Shown: positions 1-7,490 of the stretch, piece after piece | Layout of the letters: each line of letters opens with the position of its first letter | How positions within the stretch are numbered: position 1 is the first letter of the stretch | NCBI GenBank assembly: GCA_964492335.1 | Contig: CAZBJX010000003.1 | Location: forward strand, 1 to 64,000 | Direction of reading: 5' to 3' | Length of the DNA stretch: 64,000 nucleotides | Source: JAFGCL01 sp964492335 | GTDB lineage: Bacteria > Chloroflexota > Dehalococcoidia > UBA2247 > RBG-13-53-26 | Program-made: the position numbers and the translations under genes | The notes under the pieces: generated by a model | Seen by the model: only the letters and a program-made list of their open reading frames with translations | What the model was told of the DNA's origin: nothing | Database searches by the model: none

Positions 1-48
1 AAAGAGAAAGTTCGGACCTTCTTCAGACCCCAAACTGCGGAAGTTGGG

Positions 49-876
49 CTAGAGCACGGCCAAGCGGTCCAGGGCGGCCTCCCCGGCCACTATGGCGGCC
101 ATGGTGGCCACCGCCAGGGCGGACCCGAAGGGTATCGTCTGCCCCGACTTCAGGCGCCCCATGAGCAGGGCCATCAGCAGCCCGATGGCCGCCCCCAGGA
201 CGATGACGAAGACCACCAGGGGAAAGCCGCACGCCAGGCCGATGAGCGCGGCCAGCTTGACGTCCCCCCAGCCCATGCCTTCCTTGCCCAGGACCACCTC
301 GGCCGACACGGCTACCACCAGGAAGAAGAGGAGGCCCACCCCGCCGCCCAGCCCCGCGATGGCTATCTGGGGCCAGCGCTCCATGCCGCCCACCCCCTGC
401 ATCCAGGGGAGGTCCACCAGGCCCGCCAGAGCCAGCGCCACCGCCAGGCAGGGGTACACCACTATGTTGAGCACCAGCCCCTGCTCCAGGTCGATGACGA
501 AGACCACGACGAAGATGCAGCCCCAGAAGGCGGCCACCCCGAACTCGGGCCCCAGGCCGAAGACCAGGTAGAGGCCCCCCATCAGGGCCCCGCAGGCCAG
601 CTCCACCAGTACCAGGCGCCGGGGCAGGCGGGCCTGGCAGTAGCGGCAGCGGCCGCGCAGCCAGAGATAGCTGATCACCGGCACCATGTCCGGCGCCGCC
701 AGGCGGTGCCCGCAGGCATCGCAGCGGGACGGGGGAGTGACGATGGAGCGCCTGCCGGGCAGGCGGTCTATGCAGACGTTGAGGAAGCTGCCGATGGCCA
801 GGCCCAGCAGCACGAAGACCACGGTCAGAAGGGCGGTCACGCCGACATTCTGCACGGCGCCGCCGCCCCCTGTCAA
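49..876 (-). CDS. pilD: Prepilin peptidase (type IV leader peptidase, PilD/GspO family)
   Basis: This 275-aa polytopic membrane aspartyl protease should cleave type IV prepilin leaders at the cytoplasmic face and N-methylate the mature residue. Two CxxC pairs (C52/C55 and C77/C80) form the zinc-binding cytoplasmic loop of the bifunctional bacterial family. The catalytic aspartates are seen as D129 in FVID and D205 in the GWGDVKL box, which matches the family GxGD motif. Hydrophobic stretches fill the rest of the chain, and its length is normal for the family. It is the last gene of the minus-strand pilus locus, separated from the others by the large FN3 gene and a 30-aa plus-strand ORF. A GTG a few codons downstream could be the true start. 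Confidence 0.93.
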   Translation of the reverse strand: MTGGGGAVQNVGVTALLTVVFVLLGLAIGSFLNVCIDRLPGRRSIVTPPSRCDACGHRLAAPDMVPVISYLWLRGRCRYCQARLPRRLVLVELACGALMGGLYLVFGLGPEFGVAAFWGCIFVVVFVIDLEQGLVLNIVVYPCLAVALALAGLVDLPWMQGVGGMERWPQIAIAGLGGGVGLLFFLVVAVSAEVVLGKEGMGWGDVKLAALIGLACGFPLVVFVIVLGAAIGLLMALLMGRLKSGQTIPFGSALAVATMAAIVAGEAALDRLAVL

Positions 877-1041
877 GAGTCCTTCTCAGGAAGCCAGTCC
901 CCTGTGATCTCCGGGTAAGGGTTCCCCGGGGCCGCGGGGGATTTTGGTGACGGGAATGCCCCTGCCTGAGACACGCCGGTGACATCCTGTACGTACACTC
1001 GGGTCTTGAGCGTGACACTTCGAGGAAAGGAGGTGTGCAGA

Positions 1042-1134
1042 ATGGCTGTAGCAAAGAAGAAGGCCAAGGCAGCGCCGGCCCGCAAGGCGGCCGCCAAGGC
1101 CCCGGCCAAGAAGACCGGGAAGGCGAAGCGCTAG
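1042..1134 (+). CDS. 30-aa lysine/alanine-rich basic peptide
   Basis: A short ATG frame encodes 30 residues made almost only of Ala, Lys, Pro and Arg, with blocks such as AKKKAKAAPARKAAAKAP. This resembles the histone H1-like C-terminal tails of bacterial nucleoid proteins. A strong Shine-Dalgarno (AAAGGAGGTG, about 1025-1034) precedes the ATG at ordinary spacing, and a perfect 10-bp inverted repeat follows the stop. It is divergent from the prepilin peptidase gene. The RBS argues that it is expressed; nucleic-acid binding is inferred from composition only. It could also be a fragment of a longer nucleoid protein. Confidence 0.5.
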   Translation: MAVAKKKAKAAPARKAAAKAPAKKTGKAKR

Positions 1135-1141
1135 GGCACCT

Positions 1142-1186
1142 GACCGGTGCCGGCAAGGGCCGCAGGGCTTCTTGACGGCACCGGTC
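1142..1186 (+). terminator. Hairpin after the 30-aa basic peptide
   Basis: Perfect 10-bp inverted repeat (1142-1151 with 1177-1186) separated by 25 nt, starting 7 bp after the stop of the 30-aa ORF. There is no T-run, so an intrinsic terminator is only a possibility. Confidence 0.35.
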
Positions 1187-1203
1187 CTCTACCGTCCTCT
1201 GCC

Positions 1204-1278
1204 GCCCTCCTGCGCCTGCCCTCCTCTCGCCCTCCTGCGCCCGCCCTCCTCCCGCCCTCCTGCGCCTGCCCTCCTCCC
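1204..1278. repeat. 25-bp C-rich tandem repeat, three copies
   Basis: Units begin at 1204, 1229 and 1254 with a period of exactly 25 bp and one or two differences per unit. They lie in the 379-bp gap between the 30-aa ORF and the FN3 gene, which otherwise holds only the hairpins noted here. The strand is pyrimidine-only for long stretches. Confidence 0.75.
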
Positions 1279-1450
1279 GCCGTCACGCACCGCCCCTGCC
1301 TGTACCTTGCCGGCGCGCCGCGCCATCGCCAGCCGCCCCTCCGCGCCGTGGGTCACAACCTGTTGTCCGCCGGCCTCTGGCGCGCTGCCGTGCTGCGGAG
1401 AGCTGCGGGCTGCGGGGGGCAGGGGTTGGGGGCGCCCGGGGGCAGGAAGA

Positions 1451-1482
1451 AGGGCGGCGGCTTCATATGAAGCCGCCGCCCT
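1451..1482 (-). terminator. Perfect 32-bp palindrome downstream of the FN3 gene
   Basis: Two perfectly self-complementary 16-nt arms meet at TTCATATGAA. The palindrome lies about 30 bp past the stop codon of the 1616-aa surface protein on its transcript and is followed on the minus strand by a CTTCTTCC stretch. A transcription terminator or an mRNA 3'-end stabiliser is the simplest reading. A second hairpin with a similar GGCGGCTTC arm follows the pilin gene. Confidence 0.55.
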
Positions 1483-1513
1483 GTTGCTGGCTCAGGGCCG
1501 GACAGAGGCCGGG

Positions 1514-4500
1514 CTAGCTGGCCTTCCTTCTTCGAACCAGGTACACCGCGCCGGTCAGGACCAGGACTGTGGCTGCCGCCGCCGGGATCATCCAGAGGCC
1601 GAAGCGGAACCCTCCGCTGGCGGGTATCCTGACCTGCTGGATGAAGTGGCTGTCGCCCAGTTCGCTCCTGACGGTGAGGGACACGGCGTGCGTGCCGTCC
1701 TTGGTGAAGGTATGCCTGACCTGGCCGCCCGCGGCTTCTCTCTCCTCGGGGCTGGCCCACGTCACCGTGGTGCCGTCATCGAACCACCACTTCCAGGAGG
1801 TTATCCCATCCGCGGGGGTGGAGGTATCGGTCATGGTGACCGCCGACCCGGTGGTGGGTGACCTCGATGAGAGATCGAAGCTCGCCGCCGGCCTGGCGCT
1901 GACGGTTACGGTCATGGTCTCAGAGTCGCCGGTGGCGGACTCGGCGCAGAAGACCGTCAGCGTCACGGTCTGCGGGCCGACCGCGCCGGACCCGTACCTG
2001 TGGACGATCCTCCCGTCCGGAGGCCTGGTGATGGCGGTCCAGTTATCGGTGCTGCCGTCTCCGAAGTCCCATGCCCAGCGGACGATCTCGCTGCCGTGGG
2101 TGGATTCATCGGTGAAGGTCACCAGGTCCTGCCCGGCCACCACGCTGGTGCGGTCGGCGGAGAAGCCGGCTGCGGGCGTGGGCGCGCTGCGGGTGGTGAA
2201 CGAGGTCTCCAGGGACCAGCCCGACCAGTTGCCGCAGCTGTCCTGGTACCTGACGTGCCAGTAGTAGATGGCGCCGCTCAGGAGCTTGCCTGATGGCACC
2301 TTGATGGAGGTGGCCGGTGCGCCTTCCTGGCCACTGTCCCAGGCCGGGCTGGTGTAGTCGCCGTCGCCGGACCTGACCTGCCAGTGCGAGGCCTCGTGTG
2401 AGTCGGTGAGCGCGGCATATGCGGTGGAATCGCAGTCATTGAAGGCTGAGGCGGTCAGCTCCGGGGTCCGGCCCAGGTCAGCCGTCCCGTTTGCCGGCTG
2501 CAGATTGACCGGGATGCCGGGCGGCAGGTTGGCCACTATGGTGAAGGAGGTCTCGTCAGACCATTCGGACCAGGCCCCCGTGCCATCCTGGTACTTCACG
2601 TGCCAGAAATAGGTCCTGCCGTAGTCGGCCAGGCCTGGGGGGAGGGCCATGGACTGCAGGTTGGCGTGGTCTATGCGGCTGTCAAACAGGGGCTGCTGGT
2701 AGCCCCCGTCGGGGTTCTTCTGGGTGGCGCCTTCCGCGGCCACCTGCCAGTAGGAGGCCTGGTGCATCCCACCCTCCGCGTAGAAGGGGGAGGACTGCAG
2801 CTGATGGTCGGGGCTGATGTTGGTTGCGCCATCATAGGGCGAGACATTCACCGGCCGGGTGGGGTCCGGTGTCGTGGCCTCGGTGGTGAACGAGGTCTCG
2901 GCAGACCAGGCCGACCACAGGCCGAAGCTGTCCTGGTACCTGACGCGCCAGTAGTAGGTGGTGCTCAGCGCCAGCTGGTGGGCCGGGTCGATGTAGTAGC
3001 TGGTGAGCTGGTCGCTGCCAGTGACGGTGCCGCTGTCAACGGCGGGGCTGTCGTAGTTGCCGGAGGTGGTCCTCACCTGCCACTGCGATGCCGCATGAGA
3101 GTCGGCCAGTGCGGAATACCCCGTTGTATCGGGATCGGAGAACGGTGATGCACCGAGGACGGGGGTCACCGACACGCCGGTGGCGCCGGCGGCGGGCACC
3201 CTGTTGGCCGGGGTCGCTGGCGTGCGGTTGGGCACCAGGGTGAAGGAGGTCTCAGCCGACCAGGCCGACCAGGCGCCTTTGTTGTCCTGGTACCTGACGT
3301 GCCAGTAGTAGGTCGTGCTCAGGTCCATGGTTCCAACGGGCATGGAGATGGCTGTCAGGTTGGTGGTGTCTATAGGGCTGCTGAATACGGGGTCAGTGTA
3401 GTTGCCGGAGGTGGTCCTCACCTGCCACTGCGAGGCGAAGTGGGACCGCCCACCCTCCGCGTAGAACGGGGAGGACTGCAGCTGATGGTCGGGGCTGATG
3501 TCGATGGCCCCGTTGAAGGGCGAGACATTCACCGGCCGGGTGGGGTCCGGTGTCGTGGCCTCGGTGGTGAACGAGGTCTCGGCAGACCAGGCCGACCACA
3601 GGCCGAAGCTGTCCTGGTACCTGACGCGCCAGTAGTAGGTGGTGCTCAGCGCCAGCTGGTGGGCCGGGTCGATGTAGTAGCTGGTGAGCTGGTCGCTGCC
3701 AGTGACGGTGCCGCTGTCAACGGCGGGGCTGTCGTAGTTGCCGGAGGTGGTCCTCACCTGCCACTGCGATGCCGCATGAGAGTCGGCCAGTGCGGAATAC
3801 CCCGTTGTATCGGGATCGGAGAACGGTGATGCACCGAGGACGGGGGTCACCGACACGCCGGTGGCGCCGGCGGCGGGCACCCTGTTGGCCGGGGTCGCTG
3901 GCGTGCGGTTGGGCACCAGGGTGAAGGAGGTCTCAGCCGACCAGGCCGACCAGGCGCCTTTGTTGTCCTGGTACCTGACGTGCCAGTAGTAGGTCGTGCT
4001 CAGGTCCATGGTTCCAACGGGCATGGAGATGGCTGTCAGGTTGGTGGTGTCTATAGGGCTGCTGAATACGGGGTCAGTGTAGTTGCCGGAGGTGGTCCTC
4101 ACCTGCCACTGCGAGGCGAAGTGGGACCGCCCACCCTCCGCGTAGAACGGGGAGGACTGCAGCTGATGGTCGGGGCTGATGTTGGTTGCGCCATCATAGG
4201 GCGAGACATTCACCGGCCGGGTGGGGTCCGGTGTCGTGGCCTCGGTGGTGAACGAGGTCTCGGCAGACCAGGCCGACCACAGGCCGAAGCTGTCCTGGTA
4301 CCTGACGCGCCAGTAGTAGGTGGTGCTCAGCGCCAGCTGGTGGGCCGGGTCGATGTAGTAGCTGGTGAGCTGGTCGCTGCCAGTGACGGTGCCGCTGTCA
4401 ACGGCGGGGCTGTCGTAGTTGCCGGAGGTGGTCCTCACCTGCCACTGCGATGCCGCATGAGAGTCGGCCAGTGCGGAATACCCCGTTGTATCGGGATCGG

Positions 4501-6364
4501 AGAACGGTGATGCACCGAGGACGGGGGTCACCGACACGCCGGTGGCGCCGGCGGCGGGCACCCTGTTGGCCGGGGTCGCTGGCGTGCGGTTGGGCACCAG
4601 GGTGAAGGAGGTCTCAGCCGACCAGGCCGACCAGGCGCCTTTGTTGTCCTGGTACCTGACGTGCCAGTAGTAGGTCGTGCTCAGGTCCATGGTTCCAACG
4701 GGCATGGAGATGGCTGTCAGGTTGGTGGTGTCTATAGGGCTGCTGAATACGGGGTCAGTGTAGTTGCCGGAGGTGGTCCTCACCTGCCACTGCGAGGCGA
4801 AGTGGGACCGCCCACCCTCCGCGTAGAACGGGGAGGACTGCAGCTGATGGTCGGGGCTGATGTTGGTTGCGCCATCATAGGGCGAGACATTCACCGGCCG
4901 GGTGGGGTCCGGTGTCGTGGCCTCGGTGGTGAACGAGGTCTCGGCAGACCAGGCCGACCACAGGCCGAAGCTGTCCTGGTACCTGACGCGCCAGTAGTAG
5001 GTGGTGCTCAGCGCCAGCTGGTGGGCCGGGTCGATGTAGTAGCTGGTGAGCTGGTCGCTGCCAGTGACGGTGCCGCTGTCAACGGCGGGGCTGTCGTAGT
5101 TGCCGGAGGTGGTCCTCACCTGCCACTGCGATGCCGCATGAGAGTCGGCCAGTGCGGAATACCCCGTTGTATCGGGATCGGAGAACGGTGATGCACCGAG
5201 GACGGGGGTCACCGACACGCCGGTGGCGCCGGCGGCGGGCACCCTGTTGGCCGGGGTCGCTGGCGTGCGGTTGGGCACCAGGGTGAAGGAGGTCTCAGCC
5301 GACCAGGCCGACCAGGCGCCTTTGTTGTCCTGGTACCTGACGTGCCAGTAGTAGGTCGTGCTCAGGTCCATGGTTCCAACGGGCATGGAGATGGCTGTCA
5401 GGTTGGTGGTGTCTATAGGGCTGCTGAATACGGGGTCAGTGTAGTTGCCGGAGGTGGTCCTCACCTGCCACTGCGAGGCGAAGTGGGACCGCCCACCCTC
5501 CGCGTAGAACGGGGAGGACTGCAGCTGATGGTCGGGGCTGATGTCGATGGCCCCGTTGAAGGGCGACATATTGACGGGCTGGCTGAGGTTGCTGCTGTCG
5601 GTGCCCGTGGTGAAGGATGTCTCGTCCGACCAGGCGGACCAGTTGCCGTAGCTGTCCCTGTAGCACACGCGGAAGTAGTACTGAGTGTCGGCTGCCAGCT
5701 GGTGGTCCAGGTCGATGTAGTAGCTGGTGAGCTGGTCACCGCCAGTGACGGTGCCGCTGTCCATGGCGGGGCTGTCGTAGTTGCCGGAGGTGGTCCTCAC
5801 CTGCCACCGGGATGCGGCGTGCTGGTCCTCGCTCCCCAGCACGAGCTCCTCGCGGTCGTAGTTGGGGTCCCGGAACTCGGTGGCGGCCAGGACCGGATTG
5901 CGCGGGATGCTGGTGGCCCCGTTGCCGGGGACGGTGTTCTGCGGCTGGCTGGGGGGCAAGTTGGCGATGGTGGTGAATGAGGTCTCAGTCGACCAGGCGG
6001 ACCATTCTCCGCGGTTGTTCTGGGCCCTCACGTGCCAGTAGTACGTCTGGTTGTAGGCAAACAGCCCTGCCGGGTAGGTGGCCAGGATCGAATCGCCCAC
6101 CAGGACCCCCGTGTCATAGAACGGGGAATCGTAGTTTCCCGTGGGCGTTCTCCACTGCCACTGCGTGGCGTAGAGCTCCAGCCCGGCCGGGTCCGGCGGG
6201 TAATCGAACTGGAATTCGAAGGTGGGGCCGATCTCCGTCGCTCCATCTACGGGCGCGAAGTTGTCCGGCTGGCCGAACGGGTCAGCCAGGGCCAGTTGCG
6301 GCCCGGCCATGCACAATAGCAGTGCCCCTATTATCAGTGCTGCCAGTAGTCTCGCTCTTGCCAT
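1514..6364 (-). CDS. Large FN3/PKD-repeat surface protein with C-terminal membrane anchor
   Basis: This 1616-aa secreted protein has an N-terminal signal peptide (hydrophobic core about residues 7-26), about twelve fibronectin type III-like modules of 105-120 aa, two PKD-like modules near residues 1430-1590, and a terminal helix followed by RRRKAS. Each FN3 module contains a QWQV strand and ends with WSxWSxETSFT. Modules 3-10 form four near-identical two-module blocks of 227 aa, matching 681-bp DNA repeats. The ATG has AGGAGG ten bases upstream. It sits between the pilin and prepilin peptidase genes, so a role in surface adhesion alongside the pili is likely. The ligand is unknown, and no enzymatic motif is visible. 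Confidence 0.9.
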   Translation of the reverse strand: MARARLLAALIIGALLLCMAGPQLALADPFGQPDNFAPVDGATEIGPTFEFQFDYPPDPAGLELYATQWQWRTPTGNYDSPFYDTGVLVGDSILATYPAGLFAYNQTYYWHVRAQNNRGEWSAWSTETSFTTIANLPPSQPQNTVPGNGATSIPRNPVLAATEFRDPNYDREELVLGSEDQHAASRWQVRTTSGNYDSPAMDSGTVTGGDQLTSYYIDLDHQLAADTQYYFRVCYRDSYGNWSAWSDETSFTTGTDSSNLSQPVNMSPFNGAIDISPDHQLQSSPFYAEGGRSHFASQWQVRTTSGNYTDPVFSSPIDTTNLTAISMPVGTMDLSTTYYWHVRYQDNKGAWSAWSAETSFTLVPNRTPATPANRVPAAGATGVSVTPVLGASPFSDPDTTGYSALADSHAASQWQVRTTSGNYDSPAVDSGTVTGSDQLTSYYIDPAHQLALSTTYYWRVRYQDSFGLWSAWSAETSFTTEATTPDPTRPVNVSPYDGATNISPDHQLQSSPFYAEGGRSHFASQWQVRTTSGNYTDPVFSSPIDTTNLTAISMPVGTMDLSTTYYWHVRYQDNKGAWSAWSAETSFTLVPNRTPATPANRVPAAGATGVSVTPVLGASPFSDPDTTGYSALADSHAASQWQVRTTSGNYDSPAVDSGTVTGSDQLTSYYIDPAHQLALSTTYYWRVRYQDSFGLWSAWSAETSFTTEATTPDPTRPVNVSPYDGATNISPDHQLQSSPFYAEGGRSHFASQWQVRTTSGNYTDPVFSSPIDTTNLTAISMPVGTMDLSTTYYWHVRYQDNKGAWSAWSAETSFTLVPNRTPATPANRVPAAGATGVSVTPVLGASPFSDPDTTGYSALADSHAASQWQVRTTSGNYDSPAVDSGTVTGSDQLTSYYIDPAHQLALSTTYYWRVRYQDSFGLWSAWSAETSFTTEATTPDPTRPVNVSPFNGAIDISPDHQLQSSPFYAEGGRSHFASQWQVRTTSGNYTDPVFSSPIDTTNLTAISMPVGTMDLSTTYYWHVRYQDNKGAWSAWSAETSFTLVPNRTPATPANRVPAAGATGVSVTPVLGASPFSDPDTTGYSALADSHAASQWQVRTTSGNYDSPAVDSGTVTGSDQLTSYYIDPAHQLALSTTYYWRVRYQDSFGLWSAWSAETSFTTEATTPDPTRPVNVSPYDGATNISPDHQLQSSPFYAEGGMHQASYWQVAAEGATQKNPDGGYQQPLFDSRIDHANLQSMALPPGLADYGRTYFWHVKYQDGTGAWSEWSDETSFTIVANLPPGIPVNLQPANGTADLGRTPELTASAFNDCDSTAYAALTDSHEASHWQVRSGDGDYTSPAWDSGQEGAPATSIKVPSGKLLSGAIYYWHVRYQDSCGNWSGWSLETSFTTRSAPTPAAGFSADRTSVVAGQDLVTFTDESTHGSEIVRWAWDFGDGSTDNWTAITRPPDGRIVHRYGSGAVGPQTVTLTVFCAESATGDSETMTVTVSARPAASFDLSSRSPTTGSAVTMTDTSTPADGITSWKWWFDDGTTVTWASPEEREAAGGQVRHTFTKDGTHAVSLTVRSELGDSHFIQQVRIPASGGFRFGLWMIPAAAATVLVLTGAVYLVRRRKAS
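2770..5565. repeat. 681-bp tandem coding repeats, about 4.1 copies
   Basis: The same nucleotide landmarks recur exactly 681 bp apart, for example at 2790, 3471, 4152, 4833 and 5514. Most of each copy is identical at the nucleotide level, including synonymous positions. A short segment alternates between two versions encoding FNGAIDIS (near 3500 and 5541) and YDGATNIS (near 2820, 4182 and 4861). This is a recent in-frame expansion within the FN3 surface protein gene. Confidence 0.95.
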
Positions 6365-6397
6365 TTGCCTGATCCTCCTGTGAAACCTGCGTTGGGG

Positions 6398-6421
6398 CCC
6401 ACGGCGTCAGGACGCCGTGGG
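6398..6421 (-). other. Hairpin in the leader of the FN3 gene
   Basis: A perfect 10-bp stem with a 4-nt loop lies about 35 bp upstream of the FN3 gene start, just before its Shine-Dalgarno on the transcript. There is no T-run, so it may be a 5' leader structure. Apart from this and the hairpin at 6613-6642, nothing is seen in the 327-bp gap between the FN3 and pilin genes. Confidence 0.4.
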
Positions 6422-6612
6422 GAGTGCTGCTGGCCGGGGTGACTTCGATGCGGGTGCCGAAGACGGATGGCGACCCTGCCAGCATGCCGCCAGGGTTGTC
6501 TCTGCCGGCGCCGCTGCGTCTCCCGCAATCGCTTCGAAAAAGCTTCTCCTGCCTCTCCACTCCACTATTCCGTCCCGCCTTTGGCCGTACAGGCCGAATT
6601 GTTCCTTCCGGT

Positions 6613-6642
6613 GGTCGGCGGCTTCGGTTGAAGCCGCCGACC
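6613..6642 (-). terminator. Hairpin downstream of the pilin gene
   Basis: Perfect 13-bp stem with a 4-nt loop, 50 bp past the pilin stop codon on the minus strand. There is no strong T-tract. It may end or stabilise the pilin transcript and so let pilin be made in excess over the FN3 gene downstream. Confidence 0.5.
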
Positions 6643-6691
6643 CTCATTCCGATGCACTCAGTGGTCAACTACCGCACTTGGCAGATCAGGT

Positions 6692-7117
6692 CTACTTCTG
6701 TTTCCAGGTGAGATTCTCGGAGTCCCACTCGATGTTGCCCCAACCTGAGCCGTCTTTTCCCGTGACGACACCTTCCACCGAGATGTCGTACGTGGCCTTC
6801 AGGTTGTGCGTCCGCATGTATTCAGAGACCTTGTACTCCGTGCCGGCGACGGTGACTTTGGGACCGTCGCCACTCCCGTTCCAGCCAGTAACCGGTGCGT
6901 CGAACGAACCTCTGTTGGCGTTCGCCAGGCAGGCCTCAACGGCCGTCTGCACCGTCACCGCCTCGGCATTGGCCGACTCCAGGGTGCCCTTCCCGATGAA
7001 CTTGGTCACCGCCAGGGTGACGACGGCGGCCAGGACGCCCAGGATCATGATGACCACCAGCAGCTCGATCAGCGTGAAGCCTTTCTCCCCTCTGCAAGCC
7101 TTCTTGAAGCACTTCAT
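6692..7117 (-). CDS. pilA: Type IV major pilin-like prepilin (PilA family)
   Basis: This 141-aa prepilin has a basic leader ending in GEKG, followed by the mature N-terminus FTLIELLVVIMILGVLAAVV with the conserved Glu at position 5. That is the hydrophobic assembly helix of type IVa pilins. The C-terminal part is a small globular domain of about 100 aa. The frame is open further upstream, but the ATG at 7117 is chosen because AAAGGAGGTG precedes it at optimal spacing and because it gives a normal 12-residue leader. The gene lies downstream of a T-tailed hairpin and upstream of the FN3 surface protein gene. It is the best candidate for the main pilus subunit in this locus. Confidence 0.92.
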   Translation of the reverse strand: MKCFKKACRGEKGFTLIELLVVIMILGVLAAVVTLAVTKFIGKGTLESANAEAVTVQTAVEACLANANRGSFDAPVTGWNGSGDGPKVTVAGTEYKVSEYMRTHNLKATYDISVEGVVTGKDGSGWGNIEWDSENLTWKQK

Positions 7118-7210
7118 TCCTCTCTCACCTCCTTTCCGCTCGGGATCTGTCCTTCCTGGTCTGTGCACGTTATCTGTGACGATTGTCTCCTCCTTTCGTC
7201 TCATCATCTG

Positions 7211-7253
7211 CCGGGAAAAAGAGAAGCTCTCCGGCGGGAGCCCGCCGGAGAGC
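7211..7253 (-). terminator. Intrinsic terminator between the TackOD1-like gene and pilA
   Basis: A 13-bp GC-rich stem (7226-7253, 2-nt loop) is followed on the minus strand by CTTCTCTTTTTCCC. This is the classic intrinsic terminator arrangement, ending the upstream pilus transcript before pilA. The rest of the 373-bp gap (7118-7490) shows no gene. An A+T-richer stretch near 7350-7400 could hold a further control site but lacks a clear promoter. Confidence 0.7.
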
Positions 7254-7490
7254 AAGGGTATTCTCGACTCCCGGTAGGCGGCAGCCCAACTGTCCGTTCT
7301 GGACTCGCGGCTTTGCGTCCCTGCCTCCCGGCAGGTTTGCCCTTTTCGCCGGTATTCGGTTGTTAACGATGATAACGTGAGAGTATCTTGTACACTCTTA
7401 GTCGCTGCGGGTCCACCCTGCGCCGCGAAGGTTTCCTCGTGGAAGCCTCTGCGGGGCCTCTCATGTTTCTCACATCTTGCGCCGCCGCGT

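Noticed and set aside
2770..5565. Possible CRISPR-like or satellite array because of regular repetition
   Set aside because: The 681-bp period is in frame with a protein and encodes FN3 modules; there are no short repeats with unique spacers.
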